NCBI RefSeq assembly: GCF_030503615.1
Contig: NZ_CP129963.1
Coordinates: 496,001 to 560,000 of the forward strand
Direction: 5' to 3'
Length of the DNA: 64,000 nucleotides
Origin: Sphingobacterium sp. BN32
Lineage (GTDB): Bacteria; Bacteroidota; Bacteroidia; Sphingobacteriales; Sphingobacteriaceae
A program made the translations under genes and the position numbers. Below are positions 1-8,609 of the stretch, piece by piece. The stretch's first letter is position 1; the number at the start of each line of letters is the position of its first letter. Under the pieces are notes generated by a model. That model worked only from the letters and a program-made list of their open reading frames with translations, was not told where the DNA came from and did not search any database.

Positions 1-45
1 AAGGACTATCCAAACGATTCCTAATAGTTTTTTTAGTGTTTCCAT
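1..45 (-). CDS. N-terminus of a small membrane protein (partial, runs off left edge)
   Basis: The minus strand opens an ATG at 45-43, one base after the stop codon of the MFS transporter. The 15 visible codons read METLKKLLGIVWIVL, a short basic start followed by a hydrophobic stretch, as at the beginning of a membrane helix. The tight spacing indicates co-transcription with the transporter. Small membrane proteins directly downstream of MHS-type transporters are common in Bacteroidota; this is probably one of them (possibly the DUF6814 type), but the rest of the gene lies outside the window. Confidence 0.6.
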   Translation of the reverse strand, partial: METLKKLLGIVWIVL

Positions 46-46
46 G

Positions 47-1588
47 TTAATCAAGATCTTTAGCTACCATGTTTTTGTTAATATACAACGCTCCGATAAT
101 AAAGCAGACTGCCGATATAATGATCGGATACCATAACCCCTCGAGATAGAAGGTGGGGTCGTTTGATAGTTTGGCATTGCTGGCTAAGTAGGTTGAAACG
201 GCCGGCAGGAGTCCTCCAAATATTCCGTTTCCGATGTGGTATGGCAGGGACATGGAGGTGTAGCGGATTTTCACCGGGAATATTTCGACTAAGAAAGCTG
301 CAATGGGTCCATAGACCAAAGTAATATAGATTACCTGGATAAAGATCAGAAATATGAGATAGAAATAATTAGTGCCTTCAATATGCACGGTATTTTTCAC
401 GACTGTATTCACACCTTCACTGTTATTGCGTTCCACACCATCCTGAAAGAAATGCGCTATTTCTGTTGTTTTTAAAACGGTTCCATCGCTGTATTTTGTT
501 ACGCTTGTTGTCGTTTTATCATATCCACCTTCTGTTGGCACTTGAACCGGCTCTGAAACGGTCGCCGGGCCAAGTTCTGTTTTCGTTTTCAGGTTAGTGA
601 CTTGATACATGGCTTCGTATATGGGGCGATAAGTCAAGACCGCGAGCAACATTCCGGTTAGCATGACCCATTTTCGACCTACACGGTCTGAGAGCTTACC
701 AAAGACCACAAAGAATGGAGTAGCAAAGAGCAGGGCAATTCCCAGTATCATGTCTGCTTGGTCTGAATCCAGGCTCATGACGGTCTTCATATAACTCATG
801 GAGTAGAACTGTCCCGTGTACCAAACAACACCTTGACCCATCGCGGCACCAAATAACGCAAGCAATACGAATTTAAGGTTGTATTTGTTTCCAAAGCTTT
901 CCTGAAGAGGGTTTTTAGACGTCTTTCCTTCGGATTTCGCTTTTTGGAACTCTGGCGATTCATCCATGTTTTTACGAATTAAGTAAGACACATAGACCAT
1001 CAGGATGGATAAGAGGAATGGGACACGCCATCCCCAGGTGTCAAACTGTGCCTCGGTGAGGAATGCGCGGGTTACCAGGATTACGACAAGGGATATAAAG
1101 AGTCCGAAGGTTGCGGTTGTTTGAATCCAGGAAGTCCAATAGCCACGCTCTCCTTTGGGGGCATGTTCTGCAACATAGGTCGCAGCTCCTCCATATTCTC
1201 CGCCTAGAGCGAGGCCTTGTAATAGCCTCAAGACGAGTACAATGGCAGGTGCAAAGTAGCCTATGCTATCATAGCTGGGAATACAGCCGATGAGGAAAGT
1301 GGCACCACCCATCAGCACCAGAGTGACCATAAAGGTGTATTTACGGCCGATCATGTCGCCGAGCCTACCAAAGAATAATGCGCCGAATGGCCTCACGACA
1401 AAGCCGGCGGCAAAGGTCGCTAGGGTGGATAGGAACGCTGCTGTGGGATTGTCTGATGGAAAAAACTTCGTCGATATGACGATGGATAAACTTCCGAAAA
1501 TGAAAAAGTCATACCATTCGATGAGGGTTCCTAAGGAGGACGCACCGATGACTTTCCAGATTCCTTTCTTACTTACTTGTTCTTGCAT
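47..1588 (-). CDS. MFS transporter, metabolite:H+ symporter (MHS/ProP-like) family
   Basis: This is a 513-residue inner-membrane secondary transporter of about 12 membrane helices. The MHS subfamily signature is clear: an N-terminal GTLIEWYDFFIFGS motif, the loop motif GRLGDMIGRKYTF after helix 2, and GGEYGGAATYVAEH in the fourth-helix area. Family members import small carboxylates, proline/betaine or similar metabolites with protons; the substrate cannot be read from the sequence. It is unusual in having a hydrophilic insertion of about 85 residues (roughly 322-405), rich in Thr, Glu and Val, between two membrane helices in the C-terminal half, probably facing the periplasm. A tiny membrane protein begins one base downstream, which suggests a two-gene unit. 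The ATG at 1588 precedes the conserved N-terminus by a normal distance. Confidence 0.88.
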   Translation of the reverse strand: MQEQVSKKGIWKVIGASSLGTLIEWYDFFIFGSLSIVISTKFFPSDNPTAAFLSTLATFAAGFVVRPFGALFFGRLGDMIGRKYTFMVTLVLMGGATFLIGCIPSYDSIGYFAPAIVLVLRLLQGLALGGEYGGAATYVAEHAPKGERGYWTSWIQTTATFGLFISLVVILVTRAFLTEAQFDTWGWRVPFLLSILMVYVSYLIRKNMDESPEFQKAKSEGKTSKNPLQESFGNKYNLKFVLLALFGAAMGQGVVWYTGQFYSMSYMKTVMSLDSDQADMILGIALLFATPFFVVFGKLSDRVGRKWVMLTGMLLAVLTYRPIYEAMYQVTNLKTKTELGPATVSEPVQVPTEGGYDKTTTSVTKYSDGTVLKTTEIAHFFQDGVERNNSEGVNTVVKNTVHIEGTNYFYLIFLIFIQVIYITLVYGPIAAFLVEIFPVKIRYTSMSLPYHIGNGIFGGLLPAVSTYLASNAKLSNDPTFYLEGLWYPIIISAVCFIIGALYINKNMVAKDLD

Positions 1589-1620
1589 TTTAGTTTAGGT
1601 TTATTAGGTATTATTTGTTG

Positions 1621-2718
1621 TTAGTTGTTTTTGTACACTTTTCCGGGGAGAGCGACGATATGTCCGGCCATTTCCATTTCGAGGAGCACGATAGCGAGTT
1701 TGCTTTGTGGCCAATCGCTATGAAAGGCTATCTCATCGACACTGGCCTCATCGCTTTCGCGGAGAAACTCATGGACGATGCGTTGATCCTCGGAGAGATC
1801 GGGCAGTAAGGAGAGTTGTATGCCTTTGTCCTTGTTGCCTTCCTGGTTATGCCATTGCATCAGATCGAGCAGGTCCTGACTATTTCGAATGAGGTGTGCC
1901 TGGTTATTTTTGATAAGCTGGTTGCATCCTGCAGAGTACAATTGATCTACCGCGCCTGGGTAAGCACAGACATCGCGATTATAGTCGTTTGCCAGCCCTG
2001 CAGTAATCAAGGCTCCTCCTTTCTCTCCTGCCTCAACCACAACCGTGACATCCGCCAGACCTGCAATAATGCGATTGCGCATGGGGAAGTTGTTTTTATC
2101 GGGGATGGTGTTGAAGGTAAATTCGGTTAGTAATGCACCATGATGGATAATTTCACGGGAAACATCACGATGATGGGCAGGGTAGATTCTACTCAAGCCA
2201 TGTCCTAATACCGCAATGTTGCAGATATTGCGATGTATGCAGCCCATATGGGCCATTACATCGACCCCCATGGCAAGACCGCTTACGACCAAAGCATCTA
2301 AATCGCTAATGCCGTCCAGTAGCTCATCGATGATGCGCTTGCCATAATGTGTGGCGTTTCGGGTTCCGACAATACTGACTATTTTTTGTTTGTTGTAATC
2401 GGCATGGCCATAGCTATAAAGCACCAATGGGGCATCCTCACAGTGCCTTAAGCGTTGCGGATAGGCTTTGTCTTCTAACCAAAGTAAATCAATGCCGTGT
2501 TTCTCGATATGATAGAGTTCATCCTCCGCCTCCTTAAAGACGGCCTTCGATTGGATCTGCTGAATTACAGCGCTACTAAGTCCGGGGATAGATTTTAGTT
2601 CTTGGGTTGAGCTGGCGAAAAGGTCTGCTACATTGCCGAAATAAGCCAACAGAAGTCGGCTATATTTAGGGCCAATGCCCTTGATTTTGGTCAAAGCAAT
2701 CTTTTCTATTGCACTCAT
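1621..2718 (-). CDS. dprA: DNA-processing protein DprA
   Basis: DprA (Smf) binds incoming single-stranded DNA and loads RecA during natural transformation. The 365-residue protein has the full architecture. An N-terminal helix-hairpin-helix region contains KIKGIGPKYSRLLLAYFG. The Rossmann-like DprA core shows GTRNATHYG, GLAMGVDVMAHMG and the NNFPMRNRIIAGLAD stretch followed by VVEAGEKGGALITA. A C-terminal winged helix covers roughly residues 310-365. The length is normal for the family. It lies 32 bp upstream of the MFS gene on the same strand, but nothing links the functions. Competence in this organism is an inference from the presence of the gene. Confidence 0.95.
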   Translation of the reverse strand: MSAIEKIALTKIKGIGPKYSRLLLAYFGNVADLFASSTQELKSIPGLSSAVIQQIQSKAVFKEAEDELYHIEKHGIDLLWLEDKAYPQRLRHCEDAPLVLYSYGHADYNKQKIVSIVGTRNATHYGKRIIDELLDGISDLDALVVSGLAMGVDVMAHMGCIHRNICNIAVLGHGLSRIYPAHHRDVSREIIHHGALLTEFTFNTIPDKNNFPMRNRIIAGLADVTVVVEAGEKGGALITAGLANDYNRDVCAYPGAVDQLYSAGCNQLIKNNQAHLIRNSQDLLDLMQWHNQEGNKDKGIQLSLLPDLSEDQRIVHEFLRESDEASVDEIAFHSDWPQSKLAIVLLEMEMAGHIVALPGKVYKNN

Positions 2719-2787
2719 AAACGGTTAGTTCTGTTAAAGATAATTAATCAGGTTCCCTTCTGCAAGCCTCTTATTGAATTTTATAAT

Positions 2788-2795
2788 TAACTTTG
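2788..2795 (+). promoter_or_regulatory. -7 box TAACTTTG upstream of the 76-residue ORF
   Basis: The sequence matches the Bacteroidota housekeeping -7 consensus TANNTTTG exactly, 21 bp before the ATG at 2817. No good -33 TTTG is seen at the usual spacing, so this rests on one element. Confidence 0.4.
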
Positions 2796-2816
2796 TTTTG
2801 TATTAAATAGTTGATT

Positions 2817-3047
2817 ATGGAGTTACAAGAGCCTTTTGATATAGAAGTAGGAGAGATTACCTACTCGGTTTTCCCTGATGAGAAAGACACTTATACGGTT
2901 TTTAAAGACGGGAAAGAGTATGTGCAGATTATTAAAGATACTGACACTACTTGGCTAAAGCTGAACCCAGAGACGGGATTGCCGATGTTTGGGATGGATG
3001 AGGAGATTAACCTGATCGGAACAGCGATTAGCAAGAACTTAGGATAG
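2817..3047 (+). CDS. small conserved-looking acidic protein of unknown function
   Basis: I do not recognise a named family. The ORF gives a 76-residue, acidic, soluble protein with no signal peptide or membrane segment. Alternating charged and hydrophobic positions (for example ITYSVFPDEKDTYTVFKDGK) suggest a small beta-rich fold. I start at the ATG at 2817, not at an in-frame TTG six bases earlier, because a TANNTTTG promoter box sits 21 bp upstream of it. The 3' end overlaps a convergent 57-codon ORF by 9 bp. The gene stands alone between dprA and rsmG. Confidence 0.6.
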   Translation: MELQEPFDIEVGEITYSVFPDEKDTYTVFKDGKEYVQIIKDTDTTWLKLNPETGLPMFGMDEEINLIGTAISKNLG

Positions 3048-3212
3048 TTTTTTGAGCTCAATCTTGCAGCTTTTCATAAGTTCCATTGTTCTTCCTGGAA
3101 CACGGGATCTGTAGGAAACGTCTTTGATTAAATCAAGTTTCTTTTCAATATAGATCCCTGATAATAACTTCGGGGTATTATCCTGATTGCTATTGGATTT
3201 ATTGTTTTTCAT
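3039..3212 (-). CDS. putative 57-residue basic protein
   Basis: A minus-strand ATG at 3212-3210 opens 57 codons ending with TAA at 3041-3039. The product is lysine- and asparagine-rich, has no membrane segment, and begins MKNNKSNSNQDNTPKLL. Its last codons overlap the 3' end of the convergent acidic ORF by 9 bp. No family is recognised. Support is limited to a clean ATG-stop frame in a gap that would otherwise be 320 bp long, and codon choice similar to the neighbours. Confidence 0.4.
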   Translation of the reverse strand: MKNNKSNSNQDNTPKLLSGIYIEKKLDLIKDVSYRSRVPGRTMELMKSCKIELKKLS

Positions 3213-3370
3213 TTCGTTCTATATCTAAGTTTATCTAAATATGAACAAAAAGACGTTAAGTTCTTTTTAAGAAAAACTTTTATTCAGCCTCAGAAACTCT
3301 AACAGTAATTAATAGTCTTGATGGAGTTTGAAAACAGCATCTTTCATAAAAGCAGAAGTCCTAACAGGAC

Positions 3371-4006
3371 TTACATAGGCACATAGACCACATACTTTGT
3401 ATCAAAGAATTCGTCTTTAAAGTATGCAGAAAGCGGATGTAATTCGGCTTTCACCCTAGCTTCTTTGATCTCTTCTTTTAAGTCTCCACCTTTCAGGTAT
3501 AATATTCCATTCGGAATACCATTCTTATCTTGTTTTTCGAACTTATTTCTAATCCAAGGAATAAATTCAGCAAGTCTTGTTACGGCTCTGGAAACCACGA
3601 AATCGTATTTGTAGTCAATCTGTTCTGCACGCATGTGGTCTGCTTCGACATTCGTTAGTCCAATAGCCTCAGCGACTTCACGTACCACCTTAATTTTCTT
3701 GCCAATCGAATCGACCAGGTGAAACTCAACATGTGGAAACATAATGGCTAAGGGGATACCCGGGAATCCACCACCTGTACCCACATCTAAAACACGCGTT
3801 CCTGGCGTAAATTCAGTGACGAACTTGGCAATGCCTAGCGAGTGCAACACATGCTTTAGGTATAAACTTTCAATATCTTTTCTGGAAACAACATTGATTT
3901 GGTCATTCCAAAATGGATATACTTCCGCGAGTTTAGCAAATTGCTCTTTCTGAGTTTCCGTAAGGTGTGGAAAATGCTGATAGATTATGTCGACTGTTGG
4001 ATTCAC
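3371..4006 (-). CDS. rsmG: 16S rRNA (guanine527-N7)-methyltransferase RsmG
   Basis: RsmG (GidB) methylates N7 of G527 in 16S rRNA of the 30S subunit, using S-adenosylmethionine. The 211-residue protein matches the family length of about 205-215. The SAM-binding loop VLDVGTGGGFPG lies at residues 72-83, followed by the acidic position in FHLVDSIGKKIKVV and the family motif VVSRAVTRLAEF. An N-terminal helical region contains NDQINVVSRKD. The gene lies 17 bp downstream of the glycosyltransferase on the same strand and may share its transcript. No obvious terminator follows. Confidence 0.96.
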   Translation of the reverse strand: MNPTVDIIYQHFPHLTETQKEQFAKLAEVYPFWNDQINVVSRKDIESLYLKHVLHSLGIAKFVTEFTPGTRVLDVGTGGGFPGIPLAIMFPHVEFHLVDSIGKKIKVVREVAEAIGLTNVEADHMRAEQIDYKYDFVVSRAVTRLAEFIPWIRNKFEKQDKNGIPNGILYLKGGDLKEEIKEARVKAELHPLSAYFKDEFFDTKYVVYVPM

Positions 4007-4023
4007 GTTTTTTCAATTTGGTA

Positions 4024-5166
4024 TTATTTCCAACTCACCTGCTGCTTGGAACGATTGAACAGGCCGTTGAAACATATGTAAAAATAATAATATATATCTA
4101 GTATAGGTAGCCATATCAGAATGTCCAATACGGCGAGTTTCTTATAGATTGAATAGAACACGAGGAACTGACAGATCAGGCGAAGCAGATAGGCGCTAAG
4201 GCTGATATACCACAGACTCGGAAATAAGGCAACACAGACGAATAACGCGATATAAAACAGCAGCGCCGTAATCAGTTGGGTGGCCAGCATGCGCTTGTGC
4301 CTGCCTTTGTAAAGTACTGAGGCTCCTGCGTGTCTTGCTTTCTGTTTGTAATAGCTCTTCCAAGTGAGTTTCGGAGCGGAATAAACATGCGCGTCCGGGT
4401 GTATGGCAATATCTACGTTGGATTTGGTTGCATTCTGATTGATAAATAAATCATCATCGCCCGACTTGATATGCATATGTGCATTGAAGCCTTTACCTTT
4501 GAAAAACAATGCCTTTTTATAGGCTAGGTTTCTTCCCACTCCCATATAAGCGTTCCTTTTGAGAGCATAAGACAGATAGCTCATAGCCGTATGCGTGGTT
4601 TCAAAACGAATAAGCTTGTTCAAGAAGCCTTTATGCTTAAAGTATGGGGAATAGCCCAATACGATTTCTTTATGATCCTGGAAAGCACCTGCCATCTCTT
4701 TTATCCAATTCGGACTGTTCGGCTGGCAATCCGCATCGCACATGAGTAAGGTTTCATGTTTAGCGCCTTTTATGCCCATTGTCAGAGCAAACTTCTTGCT
4801 GTGCTTCAATTGCACATGTTCCTTAATCTCCACTACCCGCAAATGTGGATACTGCGCACAGAAATCCTTTAATATCCACTTGCTATCATCTTCGGAACAA
4901 TCATCAACAACGATGACCTCAAAGTCCGGGTAATCTTGCTCCAATATGCTCGGAAGGTATTCTTTGAGATTTTCTTGCTCGTTATGAGCACAGATGATAA
5001 GCGACACGGCAGGATATGCTTCTTTATCTTGATAAGATTTGACGCGATATCGCGCTAGTTTGCTGTAAACAAATAGAATGTAATAGAGCTGGAATAACAG
5101 GAGGATCGCTAAAATTCCGAGAGGAAAGTAGCTCATTATGATGTTTATGTACAATTCGGTGTCCAT
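4024..5166 (-). CDS. family 2 glycosyltransferase, membrane-associated
   Basis: This is a 380-residue GT-A fold glycosyltransferase that probably uses a nucleotide-sugar on the cytoplasmic face of the inner membrane. An N-terminal membrane helix covers about residues 12-34. The GT2 domain starts at about residue 53 (VSLIICAHNEQENL), with VIVVDDCSEDD and the metal-binding CDAD around residues 143-146, then GDDDLFI further on. Two or three membrane helices follow after about residue 290. This layout resembles polysaccharide synthases and lipid-linked sugar transferases; donor and acceptor are unknown. The gene is divergent from tgt. A TANNTTTG box sits only about 10 bp upstream of the ATG, so the transcript may be nearly leaderless. 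Confidence 0.85.
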   Translation of the reverse strand: MDTELYINIIMSYFPLGILAILLLFQLYYILFVYSKLARYRVKSYQDKEAYPAVSLIICAHNEQENLKEYLPSILEQDYPDFEVIVVDDCSEDDSKWILKDFCAQYPHLRVVEIKEHVQLKHSKKFALTMGIKGAKHETLLMCDADCQPNSPNWIKEMAGAFQDHKEIVLGYSPYFKHKGFLNKLIRFETTHTAMSYLSYALKRNAYMGVGRNLAYKKALFFKGKGFNAHMHIKSGDDDLFINQNATKSNVDIAIHPDAHVYSAPKLTWKSYYKQKARHAGASVLYKGRHKRMLATQLITALLFYIALFVCVALFPSLWYISLSAYLLRLICQFLVFYSIYKKLAVLDILIWLPILDIYYYFYICFNGLFNRSKQQVSWK

Positions 5167-5176
5167 AGAATAGCGA

Positions 5177-5184
5177 CAAAGATA
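5177..5184 (-). promoter_or_regulatory. -7 box TATCTTTG for the glycosyltransferase gene
   Basis: On the minus strand this is a perfect TANNTTTG. With a usual start about 7 bp downstream, transcription would begin near 5170, only about four bases before the ATG at 5166. A -33 element is not clear. Confidence 0.4.
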
Positions 5185-5268
5185 CGGTATATCCCTGCAA
5201 TTCTGTCGCCTGTATGTTAATAAATGCGAATTAAATGAGGCAAATGCATCACGCTCGAAATTTTATAG

Positions 5269-5276
5269 TATTTTTG
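5269..5276 (+). promoter_or_regulatory. -7 box TATTTTTG for the tgt operon
   Basis: A perfect TANNTTTG lies 19 bp before the tgt ATG, predicting a 5' leader of about 13 nt. The -33 region is weak. Confidence 0.4.
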
Positions 5277-5295
5277 CGCTTGATTAAGGATTAGT

Positions 5296-6426
5296 ATGAA
5301 ATTTACGCTTCAAGCACAAGATAAACTCTCGAGAGCCAGGGCAGGAGAGATCGAGACCGCCCATGGAACAATAAAAACACCGATTTTCATGCCAGTTGGT
5401 ACTGCTGGAACTGTCAAAGCGGTGCATCAGCACGAGCTTGTCAATGACATCCAAGCACAGATTATCTTGGGGAATACTTACCATTTGTATTTACGCCCGG
5501 GATTAGATGTTTTGAATAAGGCTGGCGGTTTACATAAGTTTATTAACTGGAACAGACCCATCTTAACAGATTCTGGAGGCTATCAAGTTTACTCTTTAAC
5601 TGAAGTTCGTAAAATCCGCGAGGAAGGCGTGACTTTTCGATCGCATATCGACGGCTCCAAGCATTTATTCACTCCGGAGAATGTCATGGATACTCAGCGC
5701 GTCATCGGTGCTGATATTATTATGGCTTTCGATGAATGTACTCCGTATCCTTGCGACTACCGCTATGCTCGTCGTTCCTTGGATATGACACACCGTTGGT
5801 TAAAACGTTGTTGCGATCGCTTTGATTCTACAGAACCGCTATATGGTTATGATCAAACCCTTTTCCCTATTGTTCAAGGTTCGGTATATAAAGATCTTCG
5901 TGAGAAGTCTGCAGAGACCATTGCTTCTTTCAACAGAGAAGGGAATGCAATCGGTGGACTTTCGGTGGGAGAGCCTGCAGAGGAGATGTATGCCATGACG
6001 GAAGTCGTAACGAATATCCTCCCTAAAGAAAAACCACGTTATTTAATGGGTGTCGGAACTCCTGTCAATATTCTGGAGAATATTGCACTGGGTATTGACA
6101 TGTTCGACTGCGTTATGCCAACTAGAAATGCGCGTAATGGGATGCTATTTACGCAGAATGGCATAATCAATATTAAAAACGAGAAGTGGAAAGACGACTT
6201 TAGTCCGATTGAAGCAGAGAGTGATCTACTAGTCGATCAGATTCATACAAAAGCATACCTTCGTCACTTAATCCGCTCTCAGGAAATCTTAGGAGCGCAG
6301 ATTGCTTCGCTTCATAACTTGCATTTCTACCTCTGGTTAGTCGATCAAGCACGTGAGAAAATTATTGATGGCACGTTCTATGATTGGAAAAATAAAATGG
6401 TTAAGATCTTAGGCCAACGCTTGTAA
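5296..6426 (+). CDS. tgt: queuine/preQ1 tRNA-guanine transglycosylase
   Basis: Tgt exchanges guanine 34 of tRNAs for Asp, Asn, His and Tyr with the queuosine precursor preQ1. The 376-residue protein shows the TIM-barrel active-site motifs: TDSGGYQVYSL with Asp92, FRSHIDGSKHLFTPE, MAFDECTPYP, and MFDCVMPTRNARNG with the likely nucleophile Asp271. The structural zinc site is missing. Where the usual CxCxxC stands, this protein has Ser309, Leu311 and Asp314, while the fourth ligand His340 (SLHNLHFY) is kept. From memory, other Bacteroidota Tgt proteins also lack these cysteines. The gene is first in a plus-strand run with the permease (8 bp gap) and the EamA transporter. Confidence 0.95.
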   Translation: MKFTLQAQDKLSRARAGEIETAHGTIKTPIFMPVGTAGTVKAVHQHELVNDIQAQIILGNTYHLYLRPGLDVLNKAGGLHKFINWNRPILTDSGGYQVYSLTEVRKIREEGVTFRSHIDGSKHLFTPENVMDTQRVIGADIIMAFDECTPYPCDYRYARRSLDMTHRWLKRCCDRFDSTEPLYGYDQTLFPIVQGSVYKDLREKSAETIASFNREGNAIGGLSVGEPAEEMYAMTEVVTNILPKEKPRYLMGVGTPVNILENIALGIDMFDCVMPTRNARNGMLFTQNGIINIKNEKWKDDFSPIEAESDLLVDQIHTKAYLRHLIRSQEILGAQIASLHNLHFYLWLVDQAREKIIDGTFYDWKNKMVKILGQRL

Positions 6427-6433
6427 TATTGTA

Positions 6434-7516
6434 ATGAACATCATTGATCGTTATATCATAAAGAAGTATCTGTCAACATTTGCGTTTACAGTAGCCATCT
6501 TTTGTGTGGTTATTGTGATCTTCGATGTTTCAGAGAAGATTGATGATTTCAACAAGTATAAGGCGCCGATGTCACGTGTATTTCTTGAATATTATGCACT
6601 CGGTAGCTTGCCTTTCTTTATCAATATGCTTACGCCACTGTTTAATTTCATTGCGGTAATCTTCTTTACATCGAAGATGGCAGATCAAACAGAAATTGTT
6701 CCGATCCTTAGCGGCGGTATGAGCTTCAATCGAATGCTTCGCCCGTATATGTTTTGCGCGGGACTAATCTTTGCGCTGACACTAGTTTCCAATATCTACA
6801 TTATTCCCTTTACCAATACCATCAAAGTAAATTTCGAGAATGTATATGTCAAGCCGGATAAAATCAGCACCTCATCTACCTCTACCCACATGCAAATCGA
6901 CTCCAATACCTATGTGTATATGGGCTCTTTCGATACGCAAGGGAAAGTAGGCTATAACTTCTCGCTGGAACGATTTGATGGAGACAAGATGGTAGAGAAG
7001 CTCATGGCGGATCGGATATCTTGGGATTCTGTTGCTAACAAATGGAGTGTACATGCTTATACCAATCGTATTATCGATGGGTTTAAGGAAACAATGGAAT
7101 CTGGAGAGAAGAGAGATACCACATTAGATATGCGACCTCAGGATTTCGAAGTATATGAAAATATCTTCACCACGATGAATCAGCTCGACTTGGAAGAGCG
7201 GATCGCCAAGGAAGAGATTCGAGGAACTGGCATGATGAACGATCTGTTGTTGGAGAAGTATAAGCGTCTGATCAACCCTTTTTCAGCCTTTATTTTGACC
7301 CTTATTGGTGTTTCCTTGTCATCGAAAAAGGTTCGTGGAGGGATTGGATTAAGCTTAGGACTTGGTATCGGGCTAAGCTGCGTCTATATTGTTCTTGAGC
7401 GTTTCTCGAGTATGTTCTCCTTAAAAGGCGGGCTAGATCCACTAATTTCCGTATTAATACCAAACGTTATTTTCTTATTACTGAGCTTTTATCTTCTGAA
7501 AAAGGCCCCTAAATAA
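6434..7516 (+). CDS. LptF/LptG (YjgP/YjgQ) family lipopolysaccharide export permease
   Basis: The protein is a 360-residue inner-membrane permease of the LPS export machine. In this family two such subunits pair with the LptB ATPase to extract LPS from the inner membrane. The N-terminus IIDRYIIKKYLSTFAFTVAIF is typical. Membrane helices lie at about residues 13-33, 55-80 and 100-122. A periplasmic jellyroll-like region covers roughly 130-265, and three further helices follow at about 275-355. A likely ATPase partner, lptB, is encoded at 57897-58631. The sequence does not clearly decide between LptF and LptG, so I give no symbol. The gene starts 8 bp after tgt. Confidence 0.87.
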   Translation: MNIIDRYIIKKYLSTFAFTVAIFCVVIVIFDVSEKIDDFNKYKAPMSRVFLEYYALGSLPFFINMLTPLFNFIAVIFFTSKMADQTEIVPILSGGMSFNRMLRPYMFCAGLIFALTLVSNIYIIPFTNTIKVNFENVYVKPDKISTSSTSTHMQIDSNTYVYMGSFDTQGKVGYNFSLERFDGDKMVEKLMADRISWDSVANKWSVHAYTNRIIDGFKETMESGEKRDTTLDMRPQDFEVYENIFTTMNQLDLEERIAKEEIRGTGMMNDLLLEKYKRLINPFSAFILTLIGVSLSSKKVRGGIGLSLGLGIGLSCVYIVLERFSSMFSLKGGLDPLISVLIPNVIFLLLSFYLLKKAPK

Positions 7517-7527
7517 TTTCTTAGGAT

Positions 7528-8406
7528 ATGTCAAAGTTGGCAATCAATCGCAATATCTTGATATTGCATTTCACTGTATTGATTTGGGGATTCACTGGTG
7601 TACTAGGTGAACTGATTTCTGTATCAGCTTTACATCTCGTTTGGTATAGAGTACTGATTGCTGCTATCTCCCTATGGGTTTACTTCCTGCTTACTAAAAA
7701 GCCAATTCTGGTCACCAAATCCCAGTTGTTTCAATACCTAGCCGTAGGAATGCTTGTAGGATTGCATTGGGTGCTGTTCTTCCATGCGATCAAGATTTCC
7801 ACCGTCTCGGTTACACTGGTTACCCTGTCATCCGTTACGTTGTTTACAGCGATTCTCGAACCTATGATAAATCGAAAGAAGATATCGATCGCTGATATCC
7901 TCATCGGGCTTGTTATTATTTTCGGAATCTATCTCATCTTTAAATTCGAATTTCAATACTTTTGGGGGATAGTCTTTGGCCTTTCATGTGCCTTCTGTGC
8001 GAGTATATTCTCTATATTCAATGCGCGGATGGTAAAAAAAGGGAGCCCGACTTCGATCACCTTTTATGAAATGATCGGCGCATTGATAGGAGTTTCTATC
8101 ATCATGCTCCTATCCGGACAGTTTGACGAGCAAATGATCTTAAGCCAGTCGGATTTGATGTATTTATTAGTCCTTGGGGTTGGATGCACGGCAATTGCTT
8201 ATGTGCTTGGAGTTGCCGTTATGAGAGAACTATCGGCCTTTACAGTAGCACTGACAACGAATATGGAGCCTGTTTACGGAATTATCCTCGCCTTACTGAT
8301 CTTTGGACAAAAAGAAGCGATGAGCACTGGGTTTTACTTCGGAGCAATTATTGTTCTTTTGGCAGTGTTCATTTATCCTTATCTGAAAACCAAGCTGAAA
8401 TTTTAG
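7528..8406 (+). CDS. EamA/DMT-superfamily transporter
   Basis: This 292-residue protein has ten predicted membrane helices arranged as two EamA repeats, the pattern of drug/metabolite transporters (RhaT/YdcZ-like exporters of amino acids or other metabolites). It opens with NILILHFTVLIWGFTGVLGELIS, the usual first-helix pattern. The second repeat starts near FWGIVFGLSCAFCASIFSIFNARM and ends with MEPVYGIILALLIFGQKEA, a strongly conserved position in the family. The gene starts 12 bp after the LptF/G permease and closes this plus-strand run. The substrate cannot be predicted. Confidence 0.85.
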   Translation: MSKLAINRNILILHFTVLIWGFTGVLGELISVSALHLVWYRVLIAAISLWVYFLLTKKPILVTKSQLFQYLAVGMLVGLHWVLFFHAIKISTVSVTLVTLSSVTLFTAILEPMINRKKISIADILIGLVIIFGIYLIFKFEFQYFWGIVFGLSCAFCASIFSIFNARMVKKGSPTSITFYEMIGALIGVSIIMLLSGQFDEQMILSQSDLMYLLVLGVGCTAIAYVLGVAVMRELSAFTVALTTNMEPVYGIILALLIFGQKEAMSTGFYFGAIIVLLAVFIYPYLKTKLKF

Positions 8407-8593
8407 AGCTTTCCCCCATTCCTTTTTTACCGATGCTATTAAGAATATCGACGAATTCGGGAGAGGTTCTTGCAAAACTAATTCCCAGCTCCGAATATTT
8501 TCTACTGCACTTTAAATTATTTAATTTTTCTTAACTCAATTCGAGTGTCGATGTAATGCTACAATTAGTTAATAATATCGTCACACCCACCCA

Positions 8594-8609
8594 ACGAAAT
8601 CGATTTCGT
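8594..8609. promoter_or_regulatory. 16 bp perfect palindrome ACGAAATCGATTTCGT
   Basis: The sequence is fully self-complementary with a central CG, as in LacI/GalR-type operators. Its right half, CGATTTCGTA, also occurs at 44477-44486 in the element before the GH2 gene. No regulator gene is nearby and no promoter box is clearly positioned next to it, so the target is unknown. Confidence 0.4.
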
